Positions 36,725 to 46,970 are shown, counted from the stretch's first letter. The stretch: DNA of 64,000 nt from Pseudacidovorax sp. NFM-22 (GCF_021401245.1 NZ_JACBFY010000008.1:124001-188000); one strand, 5' to 3'. Numbers and translations are program-made. The notes: a model not told the origin generated them from the letters alone.

Positions 36725-36929
36725 GAGCATTTGCAACAACGCAGATCGCGATTCCGCAGATGCCCACGGCGCGCGCATTCGTGAAGCGTATCCCTATGCA
36801 GGCGGGCCGCAGGATAGCGCCGCGCGGCCACCCGTGCGGGGCCGTCACGCAATTGCCACGGCTTCGACATGCGGGCTTCATCCGCGCGGCACAGACTGCG
36901 CGGCAATCCGAAAAGACCAGAAGCCGCTC

Positions 36930-37754
36930 ATGAAAGAACTGCCGACGCCCACCCTCGCCCTGTCCCGCCTCGGCCTGCGCGAGACGCTGTGGCCGCAGCC
37001 GCCGCAACTTCCCCAGCCAGCCGCGGCCGGCGGCGTGACGGTCGCCTGGGCCCGCCACCAGGACGAGGTGCGCGAGGCGCAGCGCCTGCGCTGGCGCGTG
37101 TTCGTGCAGGAGATGGGCGCGCGCCTGCCCACGTCGCTGCCGGGCCATGACGTGGACCTGTTCGACGACTTCTGCGAGCACCTGCTGGTGCGCGCCGAGC
37201 CGGGCGGCGAGGTGGTGGGCACCTACCGCGTGCTCACGCCGGCCCAGTCGCGCCGTGTGGGCGGCACCTACAGCGACACCGAGTTCGACCTGACCCGCCT
37301 GCGTGGCCTGCGCGAGCGCATGGTCGAACTGGGCCGTAGCTGCGTGCATCCGGACCATCGCCAGGGCGGCGTGATCCTGGCCCTGTGGGGTGCGCTGGCG
37401 GCCTTCATGCACCGCAACCGGCTCGACACCATGATCGGCTGCGCCAGCATTCCGATGCTGCAGAACGGCGTGCATGGTGGCGATGCCGCGGCCAGCATCT
37501 GGCGCCAACTGTCGGCCACGCACATGGCGCCCATCCAGTACCACGTGCAGCCGCGCCTGCCGCTGCCGGTCGACCAGCTCGACGGCTCGCTCGATGTGGA
37601 TCCGCCCGCGCTCATCAAGGGCTACCTGCGCCTGGGCGCCAAGGTGCTGGGCGCGCCGGCCTGGGACCCGGACTTCAACACCGCCGACCTGCCGATGATG
37701 ATGCGGCTGGCCGACCTGCCGCCCCGCTATCGCCGGCACTTCCTCGGCGCCTGA
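36930..37754 (+). CDS. GNAT-type N-acyltransferase, OlsB family (ornithine lipid synthesis)
   Basis: A 274-residue protein with the hemolysin/OlsB acyltransferase landmarks: RLRWRVFVQEMGARL at about 50-64, the metal- or substrate-binding HDVDLFDDFCEHLLV, VGTYRVLTP and EFDLTRL, ELGRSCVHPDHRQGGVI, then GCASIPM. OlsB transfers a 3-hydroxyacyl group from acyl carrier protein to ornithine, the first step of ornithine lipid formation. Ornithine lipids replace phospholipids under phosphate limitation, which fits its position beside ppk1 and the Pho-regulated block. An olsA-type acyltransferase is not seen in the window. Confidence 0.8.
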   Translation: MKELPTPTLALSRLGLRETLWPQPPQLPQPAAAGGVTVAWARHQDEVREAQRLRWRVFVQEMGARLPTSLPGHDVDLFDDFCEHLLVRAEPGGEVVGTYRVLTPAQSRRVGGTYSDTEFDLTRLRGLRERMVELGRSCVHPDHRQGGVILALWGALAAFMHRNRLDTMIGCASIPMLQNGVHGGDAAASIWRQLSATHMAPIQYHVQPRLPLPVDQLDGSLDVDPPALIKGYLRLGAKVLGAPAWDPDFNTADLPMMMRLADLPPRYRRHFLGA

Positions 37755-37772
37755 GAGGGGGCGGCGCGGCAC

Positions 37773-37821
37773 ATGACAGTGTCATGACGGCGTCACATTC
37801 AAACATGACAATCGGATGACA
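37773..37821 (-). promoter_or_regulatory. two Pho boxes upstream of ppk1
   Basis: ATGACA (37773) and ATGACG (37784), then ATGACA (37805) and ATGACA (37816), are direct repeats with an 11-base period, the reverse-complement form of the CTGTCAT-N4-CTGTCAT PhoB site. The two boxes are offset by 32 bases, about three helical turns. The second overlaps the first possible ATG of ppk1. Confidence 0.75.
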
Positions 37822-37851
37822 GTCTTGCCTCTGTCCCTCGACCCCGACGTC

Positions 37852-39990
37852 ATGCCCTTTTCCGAAGAGTCCCTGCCGACGCCGAATGTGCCGGCAGCCA
37901 CCCCGTTGCTGGACCGGGACCACAGCATCCTGGCCTTCAACCGGCGCGTCCTGAACTGGTCGGAGCGGCCCGAAGTGCCGCTGCTGGAGCGCCTTCGCTA
38001 CCTGTGCATCGTCTCGTCCAACCTCGACGAGTTCTTCGAGGTGCGGGCCGAGCCGCACGTGCGGGCGTGCCTCGAAGCGCAGGGCACCGGGCCCTACACG
38101 GCCGAGTCCTTCGATGCCCTGTCGGCGGCTGCGCATGCGCTGGTGGCACGCCAGTACCAGCTCTACAACGACGAGTTGCTGCCGGCCTTTGCCGAGCATG
38201 GCATCCATGTCATCTCGCACGGCAAGCGCAATGCGGCACAGCGCAAGTGGGTGCAGGAATACTTCGAGCGCGAGGTGCGGCCGCTGCTGATCCCCGTCGC
38301 GCTGGACCCGGCCCATCCCTTTCCGCAAGTGGCCAACAAGTCGCTGAACTTCATCGTCAAGCTCTCGGGCAAGGACGCCTTCGGCCGCGAGAACCCCATC
38401 GCCATCCTGAAGGTGCCGCGCGTGCTGCCGCGGCTGATCCGCATGCCGGCCAAGGTGTCCGAGGGCAAGACGCTGGTGGTGGCGCTGTCGAGCATCGTGC
38501 GGGCGCACCTGCATGCGATGTTCCCGGGGCGCGAGGTGGGGCAGTTCTCGCAGTTCCGCGTCACGCGCCATTCCGACCTGGCCGTGGACGAGGAAGATGT
38601 GAAGAACCTGCGCACCGCGCTGCGCCAGGGCCTGCAGCACCGCAACTTCGGCCAGGCCGTGCGGCTGGAGGTGTCGGCCGACTGCGACGAGTCGCTGTGG
38701 AGCTTCCTGCTGGCGCAGTTCAACCTGCCGCAGGGCGCGCTCTACCGCGTGCCGGGTCCGGTGAACCTGGCGCGCTTCTCGCAGATGGTCGACCTGATCG
38801 ACGAGCCGCGCTTCAAGGACCTGCGCTTCACGCCCTACCAGGCTTCCTACCCGATCAACCTGTCGACCGGCCAGTCCTTCTTCGACCGGCTGCAGCGCAG
38901 CGATGTGCTGATCCATCAGCCCTTCGAGAGCTTCGACGGCGTCATCGAGTTCCTGCGCGAGGCGGTGGCCGATCCGCAGGTGCTGGCCATCAAGCAGACC
39001 ATCTACCGCACCGGCTCCGACTCGGTGCTGATGGACCTGCTGCGCGAGGCCGTGCGCCGCGGCAAGGAAGTGATGGCGGTGGTGGAGCTCAAGGCCCGCT
39101 TCGACGAAGAGGCCAACATCAACTGGGCCGAGGTGCTCGAATCTATCGGCGCGCAGGTGGTGTATGGCGTGGTCGGTCTCAAGACGCACGCCAAGATGCT
39201 GCTGGTCACCCGCCGCGAAGGTCGCCACATCCGCCGCTACGGCCATCTCTCGACCGGCAACTACAACCCCCGCACCGCGCGGCTGTACACCGACATCAGC
39301 CACCTGACGGCCGACCCGCAACTCACGGCGGACATGGACGCGCTCTTCGTGCACCTGGCTGGCCAGAGCCGGCTGCCCAAGCTGCAGCGGCTGTGGGTGG
39401 CGCCCTTCGACCTGCACAGGAACCTGGTGGCCCGCATCGACGCGCTGGCCGAGGCTGCGGGCGAGGGCAAGACCACGCGCATCGTCGCCAAGATGAATGC
39501 GCTCACCGACGAGGCACTGATCGCGGCACTGCTGCGTGCCGGCAGCCGCGGTGTGAAGATCGACCTCATCATCCGTGGCGCCTGCATGCTGCCGGCGCAG
39601 GTGCCGGGCCTGAGCGAGAACATCCGCGTGCGCTCGATCATCGGGCGCTTCCTGGAGCATTCGCGGGTCTTCTACTTCCGCGTGGACGAAGACGAGAGCC
39701 TGTACCTTTCCAGCGCCGATTGGATGAACCGCAACATGATGCGGCGCGTCGAGGTGGCCTGGCCGGTGACGCACCCGGTGCTGCGCCAGCGGCTGATCGA
39801 CGAATGCCTGGTGGCCTACCTGCACGACGGCCGCGATGCCTGGGAGCTGGAAGCCGACGGCCGCTACGAGCGGGTGGACCGCAACCTGCATGCGGGCGAG
39901 CCCGGTGCCTCGCGCGCCATCGAGGCGCACGGGGCACAGGCGGCCCTGATGGGGCGCTATGCCTTCCGCGGCCGTGGCCCGGGTGTCTGA
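37852..39990 (+). CDS. ppk1: polyphosphate kinase 1
   Basis: A 712-residue Ppk1. Seen in order are the N-terminal domain (LAFNRRVLNWSERPEVPLLERL, SSNLDEFFEVR), the head domain, and the two phospholipase-D-like catalytic domains with IYRTGSDS, KARFDEEANINWAEVLE, the autophosphorylated-histidine region GLKTHAKMLLVTRREG and later RGACMLPAQVPG. The enzyme makes polyphosphate from ATP reversibly. The ATG of MPFSEESLP is preferred; another in-frame ATG 12 codons earlier lies inside a Pho box, where transcription could hardly include it. Family N-termini agree with the shorter form. It precedes sixA and is convergent with ppx. Confidence 0.93.
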   Translation: MPFSEESLPTPNVPAATPLLDRDHSILAFNRRVLNWSERPEVPLLERLRYLCIVSSNLDEFFEVRAEPHVRACLEAQGTGPYTAESFDALSAAAHALVARQYQLYNDELLPAFAEHGIHVISHGKRNAAQRKWVQEYFEREVRPLLIPVALDPAHPFPQVANKSLNFIVKLSGKDAFGRENPIAILKVPRVLPRLIRMPAKVSEGKTLVVALSSIVRAHLHAMFPGREVGQFSQFRVTRHSDLAVDEEDVKNLRTALRQGLQHRNFGQAVRLEVSADCDESLWSFLLAQFNLPQGALYRVPGPVNLARFSQMVDLIDEPRFKDLRFTPYQASYPINLSTGQSFFDRLQRSDVLIHQPFESFDGVIEFLREAVADPQVLAIKQTIYRTGSDSVLMDLLREAVRRGKEVMAVVELKARFDEEANINWAEVLESIGAQVVYGVVGLKTHAKMLLVTRREGRHIRRYGHLSTGNYNPRTARLYTDISHLTADPQLTADMDALFVHLAGQSRLPKLQRLWVAPFDLHRNLVARIDALAEAAGEGKTTRIVAKMNALTDEALIAALLRAGSRGVKIDLIIRGACMLPAQVPGLSENIRVRSIIGRFLEHSRVFYFRVDEDESLYLSSADWMNRNMMRRVEVAWPVTHPVLRQRLIDECLVAYLHDGRDAWELEADGRYERVDRNLHAGEPGASRAIEAHGAQAALMGRYAFRGRGPGV

Positions 39991-40023
39991 GACGCGCACT
40001 GTTCGCAAGGGAAGGACAAGACC

Positions 40024-40485
40024 ATGGACCTGATCCTCTGGCGCCATGCCGAAGCCGAAGACTGGCACGAGGGCTGCGACGACCTGGCCCGTTCGCTCAC
40101 GCCGCGGGGCGAGAAGCAGGCCAAGCGCATGGCGGCCTGGCTCGACCGCCAATTGCCCGAGGGCACGCGCATCCTGTGCAGCCCGGCGCGCCGCTGCGAG
40201 CAGACGGTGCTGGCGCTGGGCCGCAAGTACAAGTTGCGCGAGGAAATCGCCCCGCACGCGACCGGCGATGAACTGCTGGCCGCGGCCGGCTGGCCGCATG
40301 GCAAGTCGGTGATCGTGCTGGTGGGCCATCAGCCGGCCCTGGGTCAGGCCGTCGCGCGCCTGCTGGGGCTTCAGCAGGACAGCTGCGCCGTGCGCAAGGG
40401 CTCGGTGTGGTGGCTGCGCACGCGCGAGCGCGATGGCGAGGAGCAGACGGTGATGGTCACGGTGCAGGCGCCCGAGCTGCTCTGA
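40024..40485 (+). CDS. sixA: phosphohistidine phosphatase SixA
   Basis: A 153-residue histidine phosphatase. The catalytic RHAEAED occurs at residues 7-13 (His8 nucleophile), with SPARRCEQT and the second catalytic His in VLVGHQPAL near 101. The length matches SixA, which removes phosphate from histidine on phosphotransfer proteins. It lies 33 bases after ppk1 with AAGGGAAGG before the start, so the two are probably one transcript. An alternative function on small phosphate esters cannot be excluded. Confidence 0.9.
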   Translation: MDLILWRHAEAEDWHEGCDDLARSLTPRGEKQAKRMAAWLDRQLPEGTRILCSPARRCEQTVLALGRKYKLREEIAPHATGDELLAAAGWPHGKSVIVLVGHQPALGQAVARLLGLQQDSCAVRKGSVWWLRTRERDGEEQTVMVTVQAPELL

Positions 40486-40503
40486 ACGTCGTCCTGCGCC
40501 CTG

Positions 40504-40528
40504 GCTTCGACAGGCTCAGCCCGAACGG
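40504..40528. repeat. dispersed GTTCG-type repeat, intergenic copy
   Basis: GCTTCGACAGGCTCAGCCCG plus AACGG matches the right arm of the inverted pair in the dioxygenase beta-2 gene with one difference. Here it is a single arm in the sixA-ppx convergent gap. Confidence 0.7.
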
Positions 40529-40587
40529 TTGCCGGTGAGCCGAGCGGCGCTCGAGGCGCAGCGGCGCGGCTTCGGGACAGATGCATT

Positions 40588-40640
40588 CCTCCGTCCAGGT
40601 GCAGCCTTCAGTCCAGGGACAGCCTTCAGTCCAGGTGCAG
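40588..40640. repeat. triplicated 17-18 bp unit at the 3' end of ppx
   Basis: The unit CCTTCAGTCCAGGTGCAG (40623-40640) contains the ppx stop codon on the - strand and is repeated at 40605-40622 and, slightly shortened and changed, at 40588-40604. Each copy repeats the codons L-x-L-D-stop, so extra copies lie behind the stop and do not alter the protein. Confidence 0.7.
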
Positions 40641-42143
40641 CCCGAGCATCCAGCTCGTCTTCTGCCAGGCCAGCACCTCTTCGCGCAGCAGGTGCGCCGA
40701 CTGGGGATAGCGCTCCGCCCAGTCCTGGCGCGCCCGCACCGCAAAGCCGCGCGCGCCCGACAGTTCCACGGCCAGCGCATCGGCTTCCGGGTCGCGCCGT
40801 GCGTGGCAGAGGATGACGGCCAGCCGCAGGGCCAGCAGCTGCGCGGCGAAGGTCTCGTCGGCCATCGAGGCCTCGACCTTGCGCAGCTTGCCGCGATGGC
40901 CGAGCACCAACTGGCTCAGCGCATGGGTCTCGTTGACCGCGAAGCCGGGCACGTCCACGTTGTCGAGGATGTAGGCGCCGTGCTTGTGGTAGTCGCTGTG
41001 CGAGATGTGCATGCCGATCTCGTGCAACTGCGCCGCCCAGCGCAGCTTGCGCAGGGCCCGGCCGGCCCGGCTGGCGCCGGCGCCGCCGCGGGCCTCGGGC
41101 ACCAGTTGCACGAAGAGCGCCGCGGCCACGTCGCCCACGCGCCGCGCCTGCGCCTCGTCGGCGTCGAAGCGGTGCGCCAGCCGCGCCACCGTGCTGTCGC
41201 GCAGGTCGGCCACGCTGTCGTCGCGCTCCAGCAGTTCGTACAGCACGCCGTGGCGCAGGGCGCCCTGGGCGACGCGCATCTCGTCGATGGAGAGCAGGTC
41301 GAACAACGCCCGCAGCACGGCCAGGCCGCCGCCGATCACGGGCTTGCGGTCTTCGCGCAGGCCATCCAGGCGCAGGCGGTCGGCGCTGCCGGCCTTGAGC
41401 AGGCGCTCGAGCAGCCAGTCCAGGTCGGCGCGCGTGACCACGCCGGCGCGTCCGCCGGCCGCGGCCACCAGGTCGCCCACGGCGCCGATGGTGCCCGAGG
41501 CGCCATAGGCCGTGTCCCACTGGTCGCGGGTGTAGTTGTTGAGGGCGTCGTCCATGACGGCCTTGGCCGCGATCTCGGCGACGCGGAAGGCACTGGCCGA
41601 GAACTGGCCGTCCGGAAAGTGCTTCATCGACCAGGCGACGCTGCCCACCCGGTACGACTCCGTGGTCTGCGCCTGCAGGCCCGAGCCGATGATCATCTCG
41701 GTGGAGCGGCCGCCGATGTCGACCACCAGCCGGCGCTCGCTGTCGGCCACCTCGTTGCGCGGCAGCAGGTGGGCCACGCCCTGGTAGATCAGGCGGGCTT
41801 CCTCGCGCCCGGGGATGACGTCGATGCCGAAGCCGAGCACGGTGCGGGCGCGCAGCAGGAATTCCTCACGGTTGCGCGCCTCGCGCAGCGTCTGCGTGGC
41901 CACCGCGCGGACCTGGGCGCGCTCGAAGCCGGCCAGCCGCTCGCCGAAGCGGGCCAGGGCCTCCCAGCCGCGCTGCATGGCCTCGTGGGTCAGGTTGCGT
42001 GCGCTGTCCAGGCCGTTGCCCAGGCGCACGGTCTCCTTGAAGTATTCGGCCCGCTGGATCTGCCCGTGGTCCACGCGGCCGATCTCCAGGCGAAAACTGT
42101 TGGAGCCGAGATCAATGGCGGCCAGGCGCGTTCCGTTCTGCAT
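40626..42143 (-). CDS. ppx: exopolyphosphatase / Ppx-GppA phosphatase
   Basis: A 505-residue protein of the sugar-kinase/actin fold. The N-terminal [15 protein letters not shown] and the second phosphate-binding loop [14 protein letters not shown] are typical; the HD-like C-terminal part shows [19 protein letters not shown] and HGAYILDN. It cuts phosphate from the ends of polyphosphate and may also hydrolyse pppGpp. It is transcribed divergently from pstS with a shared Pho-box region, and convergently with the synthesis gene ppk1, so polyphosphate making and breaking genes are side by side. Confidence 0.93.
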   Translation of the reverse strand: MQNGTRLAAIDLGSNSFRLEIGRVDHGQIQRAEYFKETVRLGNGLDSARNLTHEAMQRGWEALARFGERLAGFERAQVRAVATQTLREARNREEFLLRARTVLGFGIDVIPGREEARLIYQGVAHLLPRNEVADSERRLVVDIGGRSTEMIIGSGLQAQTTESYRVGSVAWSMKHFPDGQFSASAFRVAEIAAKAVMDDALNNYTRDQWDTAYGASGTIGAVGDLVAAAGGRAGVVTRADLDWLLERLLKAGSADRLRLDGLREDRKPVIGGGLAVLRALFDLLSIDEMRVAQGALRHGVLYELLERDDSVADLRDSTVARLAHRFDADEAQARRVGDVAAALFVQLVPEARGGAGASRAGRALRKLRWAAQLHEIGMHISHSDYHKHGAYILDNVDVPGFAVNETHALSQLVLGHRGKLRKVEASMADETFAAQLLALRLAVILCHARRDPEADALAVELSGARGFAVRARQDWAERYPQSAHLLREEVLAWQKTSWMLGLHLD

Positions 42144-42209
42144 ACATCAAGGAGGGAAAAGTCGGCCCCGATGGTAGCGGCGGCAGGCTGGCGATCCTCC
42201 GTCCGGGAC

Positions 42210-42226
42210 ATGACGGATTGATGACA
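42210..42226 (-). promoter_or_regulatory. Pho box facing ppx
   Basis: ATGACG (42210) and ATGACA (42221) are 11 bases apart, continuing with a weaker ATGG at 42232. The orientation is that of the ppx strand and the site lies about 67 bases before the ppx start. Confidence 0.65.
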
Positions 42227-42277
42227 GTGTCATGGTGGGCGAGGGCGCCCCGGGGCGCTTTTCCCTCGGAGACGGGG

Positions 42278-42310
42278 TGTCACATGGCTGTCACATGGCC
42301 TTTCTACAGT
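42278..42310 (+). promoter_or_regulatory. Pho box and -10 element of pstS
   Basis: TGTCAC (42278) and TGTCAC (42289) form an 11-bp-period Pho box. After a further 10 bases TACAGT (42305-42310) fits as -10 element; this spacing is the one known for the Escherichia coli pstS promoter. It lies 52 bases before the pstS start. Confidence 0.75.
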
Positions 42311-42361
42311 CCGCCGCAGACCCCCGGACCCGGGGGTGGTGACCCTTCGGAAAGGAAGACC

Positions 42362-43399
42362 ATGAAGTCCGTGTTTCAAATTGCCGCCGCCGGCCTGACC
42401 CTCGCCGCCTTCGCGCATGTGCCCGCCTTCGCCCAGGAAGCCACCGGCGCCGGCGCCAGCTTCCCCGCCCCGCTGTACGCCAAGTGGGCCTCCGATTTCA
42501 ACAAGACCACCGGCGTCAAGATCAACTACCAGTCGGTCGGTTCCGGCGCCGGCATCAAGCAGATCGAAGCCAAGACCGTCGACTTCGGCGCTTCCGATGC
42601 CCCGCTGAAGGACGCCGAGCTGGAGGCCAAGGGCCTGCTGCAGTTTCCCACCGTCATCGGCGGCGTGATCCCCGTCGTGAACATCCAGGGCATCAAGGCC
42701 GGCGAGCTCAAGCTCAGCGGCCAGGTGCTGGGCGACATCTACCTGGGCAAGATCGCCAAGTGGAACGACCCCGCCATCAAGGCCCTGAACCCCTCGCTGA
42801 ACCTGCCCGACGCCGCCATCGCCCCGGTGCGCCGCGCCGATGGTTCCGGCACCAGCTTCCTGTTCACCAACTACCTGTCGAAGGTGAACACCGAGTGGAA
42901 GGACAAGGTCGGTGAAGGCACCGCCGTGAACTGGCCCACTGGCGCCGGTGGCAAGGGCAACGAAGGCGTGGCCGCGTTCGTGGGCCGCCTGCCCAACTCG
43001 ATCGGCTATGTCGAGTACGCCTACGTCAAGCAGAACAAGATGACCTACGCCCTGCTGCAGAACGCCGCCGGCAAGTTCGTCTCGCCCGAGGACACCGCCT
43101 TCAAGGCTGCCGCCGCCGGTGCCGACTGGAACAAGAGCTTCTACCAGGTGCTGACCAACCAGCCTGGCGACGGCGCCTGGCCCATCACCGGTGCCACCTT
43201 CATCCTGATGCACAAGGTGCAGGACAAGCCGGCCCAGGGCACGACCGTGCTCAAGTTCTTCGACTGGGCCTACAAGAACGGCGACAAGACCGCCGACGAC
43301 CTGGACTACGTGCCGATGCCCGACGCCGTGAAGGCCACGATCCGCAAGTCGTGGGACGGCATCAAGGACGGCTCGGGCAAGGTCGTCGCCTCGCACTGA
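42362..43399 (+). CDS. pstS: phosphate ABC transporter periplasmic phosphate-binding protein PstS
   Basis: A 345-residue binding protein with a Sec signal peptide ([20 protein letters not shown], cleavage after PAFA before QEATG). Phosphate-binding landmarks are [11 protein letters not shown] at the mature N-terminus, [21 protein letters not shown], and [24 protein letters not shown] precedes the ATG. It is the first gene of pstSCAB-phoU-phoBR and is strongly expected to be PhoB-activated given the Pho box upstream. It delivers phosphate to PstCA. Confidence 0.97.
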   Translation: MKSVFQIAAAGLTLAAFAHVPAFAQEATGAGASFPAPLYAKWASDFNKTTGVKINYQSVGSGAGIKQIEAKTVDFGASDAPLKDAELEAKGLLQFPTVIGGVIPVVNIQGIKAGELKLSGQVLGDIYLGKIAKWNDPAIKALNPSLNLPDAAIAPVRRADGSGTSFLFTNYLSKVNTEWKDKVGEGTAVNWPTGAGGKGNEGVAAFVGRLPNSIGYVEYAYVKQNKMTYALLQNAAGKFVSPEDTAFKAAAAGADWNKSFYQVLTNQPGDGAWPITGATFILMHKVQDKPAQGTTVLKFFDWAYKNGDKTADDLDYVPMPDAVKATIRKSWDGIKDGSGKVVASH

Positions 43400-43452
43400 G
43401 CCCGGCCCCCTCGGGATTCCATAACCAAGACAAACCAGGAACAGGGAGCCGC

Positions 43453-44541
43453 ATGACCCGCATCGCTGCCGAGTCGACGGTGCGGGTCGATGCGCGCCCG
43501 CAGGAGGTTCACACCGTGTCATCCACTCTCACCGCCGACGGCCAGGGGCTCGAGCGGCCCGCCGAGCGGGCCCGCCCCGCGGTGCCGCCGCCGGTCAAGC
43601 GTCCGCGCTCCGGCCCCATGGCCGACCTGCTGTTCGGCTGGGCCGCCAAGGGCGCCGCGCTGCTGACGCTGGCGCTGCTGATCGGCATCCTCGTCTCGCT
43701 GGTCATCGGCGCCTGGCCCGCCATCGCCAAGTACGGCCTGGGCTTCCTGACCAGCAGCGTCTGGGATCCGGTGCAGGAAGAGTTCGGCGGCCTGGTGATG
43801 ATCTACGGCACGCTGGCGACCTCCATCATTGCCCTGCTGATCGCGGTGCCGGTGAGCTTCGGCATCGCGCTCTTCCTCACCGAACTCTCGCCCAGCTGGC
43901 TCAAGCGCCCGCTGGGCACGGCCATCGAACTGCTGGCCGCCGTGCCGTCCATCGTGTACGGCATGTGGGGCCTGCTGGTCTTCGGCCCCATCCTCGCGAC
44001 CTATGTGCAGCAGCCCCTGCAGAAGCTGCTGACCGGCGTGCCCGTGCTGGGGGCGCTGGTGGCCGGCCCGCCGGTGGGCATCGGCATCCTGTCGGCCGGC
44101 ATCATCCTGGCCATCATGATCATTCCCTTCATCGCCTCGGTGATGCGCGACGTCTTCGAGGTCACGCCCCCGATGCTGAAGGAGTCCGCCTACGGCCTGG
44201 GCGCCACCACCTGGGAGGTGGTGAGCAAGGTCGTGCTGCCCTACACCAAGGCTGGCGTGGTCGGCGGCATCATGCTTGGCCTGGGTCGCGCCCTGGGCGA
44301 GACCATGGCCGTGACCTTCGTCATCGGCAACATGAACCAGCTCGATTCGCTGTCGCTGTTCCAGGCGGCCAACAGCATCACCTCGGCGCTGGCCAACGAA
44401 TTCGCCGAGGCCGGCGCCGGTCTGCACCAGGCCGCGCTGATGTACCTCGGCCTGGTCCTGTTCTTCATCACCTTCGTCGTGCTGGCGCTGTCCAAGCTGC
44501 TGCTGGCCCGCATGAAGAAGAGCGAAGGAGCCCGTTCGTGA
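43453..44541 (+). CDS. pstC: phosphate ABC transporter permease PstC
   Basis: A 362-residue permease. About 50 residues of polar, Pro/Arg-rich N-terminus precede six membrane segments; the family core shows [16 protein letters not shown], the EAA-like loop [27 protein letters not shown] and [16 protein letters not shown]. An ATG with AGGGAG upstream was chosen; a GTG 21 codons later would remove part of the tail. It pairs with PstA. The end overlaps the GTG of pstA. Confidence 0.95.
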   Translation: MTRIAAESTVRVDARPQEVHTVSSTLTADGQGLERPAERARPAVPPPVKRPRSGPMADLLFGWAAKGAALLTLALLIGILVSLVIGAWPAIAKYGLGFLTSSVWDPVQEEFGGLVMIYGTLATSIIALLIAVPVSFGIALFLTELSPSWLKRPLGTAIELLAAVPSIVYGMWGLLVFGPILATYVQQPLQKLLTGVPVLGALVAGPPVGIGILSAGIILAIMIIPFIASVMRDVFEVTPPMLKESAYGLGATTWEVVSKVVLPYTKAGVVGGIMLGLGRALGETMAVTFVIGNMNQLDSLSLFQAANSITSALANEFAEAGAGLHQAALMYLGLVLFFITFVVLALSKLLLARMKKSEGARS

Positions 44542-45449
44542 GCACCCCCAGCCCCCTCAGCCCCACCAGCACCTCCCAGCAGCTGCTGGCCGCCCAGGCC
44601 CTGGCCCGCACCCGCGAGGCCAAGTACGCCCGCCGGGCGCGCGTCAACCAGATGGCCCTGGCCCTGTCGCTGGCCGCGATGGCCTTCGGCGTGTTCTGGC
44701 TGATCTGGATCCTCTGGCAGACGCTGTACCTCGGCATCGGCGGCCTGTCGGTGGCGACCTTCACCGAGATGACGCCCCCGCCCAACGAGGCTGGCGGCAT
44801 CCTGAACGCCATCTTCGGCTCGCTGGTGATGGTGGGCGTCGCCACCTTCGTCGGAACGCCCATCGGCATCATGGCCGGCATCTACCTGGCCGAGTACAAC
44901 CCGCACGGCTGGCTGTCGTCGGTGATCCGCTTCGTCAACGACATCCTGCTGTCGGCGCCGTCCATCGTGATCGGCCTGTTCGTCTACTCGCTGGTGGTGG
45001 CGCAGTTCAAGTCCTTCTCGGGCCTGGCCGGCTCCATCGCGCTGGCGCTCATCACCATCCCCGTGGTGATCCGCACCACCGAGAACATGCTGCAGCTGGT
45101 GCCGCCGGGCCTGCGCGAAGCCGCTTACGCCCTGGGCACGCCCAAGTGGAAGGTGATCCTGTCGATCACGCTGCGTGCCGCCCGCGCTGGCGTCGTGACC
45201 GGCATCCTGCTGGCCGTGGCCCGCATCGCCGGCGAGACCGCACCGCTGCTGTTCACCGCCCTGAACAACCAGTTCTGGACGGCCGACGTCACGCAGCCGA
45301 TGGCCAGCCTGCCCGTCACCATCTTCAAGTTCGCGATGAGCCCGTACGAGAACTGGCAGCAGCTGGCCTGGGCCGGCGTGTTCCTGATCACCGTCGCTGT
45401 TCTCGCCCTCAACATCCTGGCCCGCGTGCTTACGCGCGGCAAGAACTGA
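44538..45449 (+). CDS. pstA: phosphate ABC transporter permease PstA
   Basis: A 303-residue permease with six membrane segments. Landmarks are [40 protein letters not shown] (cytoplasmic EAA loop) and [15 protein letters not shown]. The start is a GTG that overlaps the pstC stop as GTGA, supported by GAAGGAG nine bases before it; no ATG gives the conserved N-terminus. Together with PstC it forms the phosphate channel. Confidence 0.95.
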   Translation: MSTPSPLSPTSTSQQLLAAQALARTREAKYARRARVNQMALALSLAAMAFGVFWLIWILWQTLYLGIGGLSVATFTEMTPPPNEAGGILNAIFGSLVMVGVATFVGTPIGIMAGIYLAEYNPHGWLSSVIRFVNDILLSAPSIVIGLFVYSLVVAQFKSFSGLAGSIALALITIPVVIRTTENMLQLVPPGLREAAYALGTPKWKVILSITLRAARAGVVTGILLAVARIAGETAPLLFTALNNQFWTADVTQPMASLPVTIFKFAMSPYENWQQLAWAGVFLITVAVLALNILARVLTRGKN

Positions 45450-45468
45450 TACCAAGAAGAGTCAAGCC

Positions 45469-46248
45469 ATGGTTGCCACCGTCTCCACCCCCCCGCGTTC
45501 CAAGATCGCCGTCAAGGACCTGAACTTCTATTACGGCAAGTTCCACGCGCTCAAGGGCATCAACCTCGACATCCCCGAGAACAAGGTCACCGCCTTCATC
45601 GGTCCTTCGGGCTGCGGCAAGTCCACGCTGCTGCGCACCTTCAACCGCATGTTCGAGCTCTATCCCGAGCAGCGCGCCGAAGGCGCCATCGAGCTGGATG
45701 GCGAGAACCTGCTGACCTCCAAGCAGGACGTCGCCCTGGTGCGCGCCAAGGTGGGCATGGTGTTCCAGAAGCCCACGCCCTTTCCGATGTCGATCTACGA
45801 CAACATCGCCTTCGGCGTGAAGCTGTTCGAGAACCTGTCGGCTTCCGACATGGACGACCGCGTCGAATGGGCGCTCAAGAAGGCCGCCCTGTGGACCGAG
45901 GTGCGCGACAAGCTGCACCAGAGCGGCTCCGGCCTCTCTGGCGGCCAGCAGCAGCGCCTGTGCATCGCCCGCGGCATCGCCATCAAGCCCGAGGTGCTGC
46001 TGCTGGACGAGCCCTGCTCCGCGCTGGACCCGATCTCCACCGCCAAGATCGAAGAGCTGATCGCCGAGCTCAAGGACGAATACACCGTGGTCATCGTGAC
46101 CCACAACATGCAGCAGGCAGCCCGCTGCAGCGACTACACGGCCTACATGTACCTGGGGGATCTCATCGAGTTCGGTGCCACCGAGCAGATGTTCTTCAAG
46201 CCCAAGCGCAAGGAGACCGAGGACTACATCACGGGCCGTTTCGGCTGA
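45469..46248 (+). CDS. pstB: phosphate ABC transporter ATP-binding protein PstB
   Basis: A 259-residue ATPase with all PstB features: Walker [28 protein letters not shown] specific to PstB, Q-loop [15 protein letters not shown], signature [14 protein letters not shown], Walker [14 protein letters not shown], switch [15 protein letters not shown] and the C-terminal [10 protein letters not shown]. It powers the PstCA channel and with PhoU and PhoR signals phosphate supply. It follows pstA by 19 bases. Confidence 0.98.
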   Translation: MVATVSTPPRSKIAVKDLNFYYGKFHALKGINLDIPENKVTAFIGPSGCGKSTLLRTFNRMFELYPEQRAEGAIELDGENLLTSKQDVALVRAKVGMVFQKPTPFPMSIYDNIAFGVKLFENLSASDMDDRVEWALKKAALWTEVRDKLHQSGSGLSGGQQQRLCIARGIAIKPEVLLLDEPCSALDPISTAKIEELIAELKDEYTVVIVTHNMQQAARCSDYTAYMYLGDLIEFGATEQMFFKPKRKETEDYITGRFG

Positions 46249-46268
46249 TGCCGCAGGGAGACACAGCG

Positions 46269-46970
46269 ATGGCTGACAAGCATCTTTCCACCCAGTTCGA
46301 CAGCGAACTCAACGGCGTGTCCTCACGCGTCATGGAACTCGGCGGCATGGTCGAGTCCCAGATCCGCCAGGCCGTCTATGCGCTGCTGCAGTTCGACACC
46401 GACGCCGCCGAGCGCGTGATCGAGACCGAGCCGCGCGTCAACGCGATGGAGATCGAGATCGACCGCGAGCTCTCGTCCATCATCGCCCGACGCCAGCCGA
46501 CGGCGCGCGACCTGCGCCTCCTGATCGCCATCTCCAAGACCACCGCCAACCTGGAGCGCGTGGGCGACGAGGCGACCAAGATCGCCCGCATGGTCAAGTC
46601 GATCATCGAGAGCGGCTCGGCCCGGGCGCTGCCGTGCTCCGAGCTGCGCATCGCGGCCGATCTGGCGTCGGGTCTGCTGCGCAAGGCGCTGGACGCCTTC
46701 GCCCGCCTCGACACCGCCGGTGCGCTGTCGATCCTGAAGGAAGACGACCTGATCGACCAGGAGTTCGACGGCTTCGTGCGCAAGCTGGTCACCTACATGA
46801 TGGAAGACCCGCGCACCATCTCGCCCAGCCTGGACCTGCTGTTCCTGGCCAAGGCCATCGAGCGCATCGGCGACCATGCGAAGAACATCGCCGAGTTCAT
46901 CATCTACATCGTCAAGGGTGAGGACGTGCGGCACACTTCGATGCAAGAGATCGAGAGCGCGTTGAAGTGA
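46269..46970 (+). CDS. phoU: phosphate-specific transport system accessory protein PhoU
   Basis: A 233-residue all-helical protein made of two PhoU three-helix bundles: first GGMVESQIRQAVYALLQFD with ISKTTANLERVGDEATKIARM, second LLRKALDAFARLD with LDLLFLAKAIERIGDHAKNIAEFI. The conserved metal-binding E/D-x-x-x-D patterns are present in both. The ATG of MADKHL has GGGAG nine bases upstream; the earlier ATG directly at the pstB stop is the alternative. PhoU keeps PhoR inactive when phosphate is plentiful. Confidence 0.96.
   Translation: MADKHLSTQFDSELNGVSSRVMELGGMVESQIRQAVYALLQFDTDAAERVIETEPRVNAMEIEIDRELSSIIARRQPTARDLRLLIAISKTTANLERVGDEATKIARMVKSIIESGSARALPCSELRIAADLASGLLRKALDAFARLDTAGALSILKEDDLIDQEFDGFVRKLVTYMMEDPRTISPSLDLLFLAKAIERIGDHAKNIAEFIIYIVKGEDVRHTSMQEIESALK

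Noticed and set aside
37675..40329. 884-residue - strand open frame opposite ppk1
   Set aside because: Shadow of a highly conserved gene; covers ppk1 start, its Pho boxes and part of sixA.
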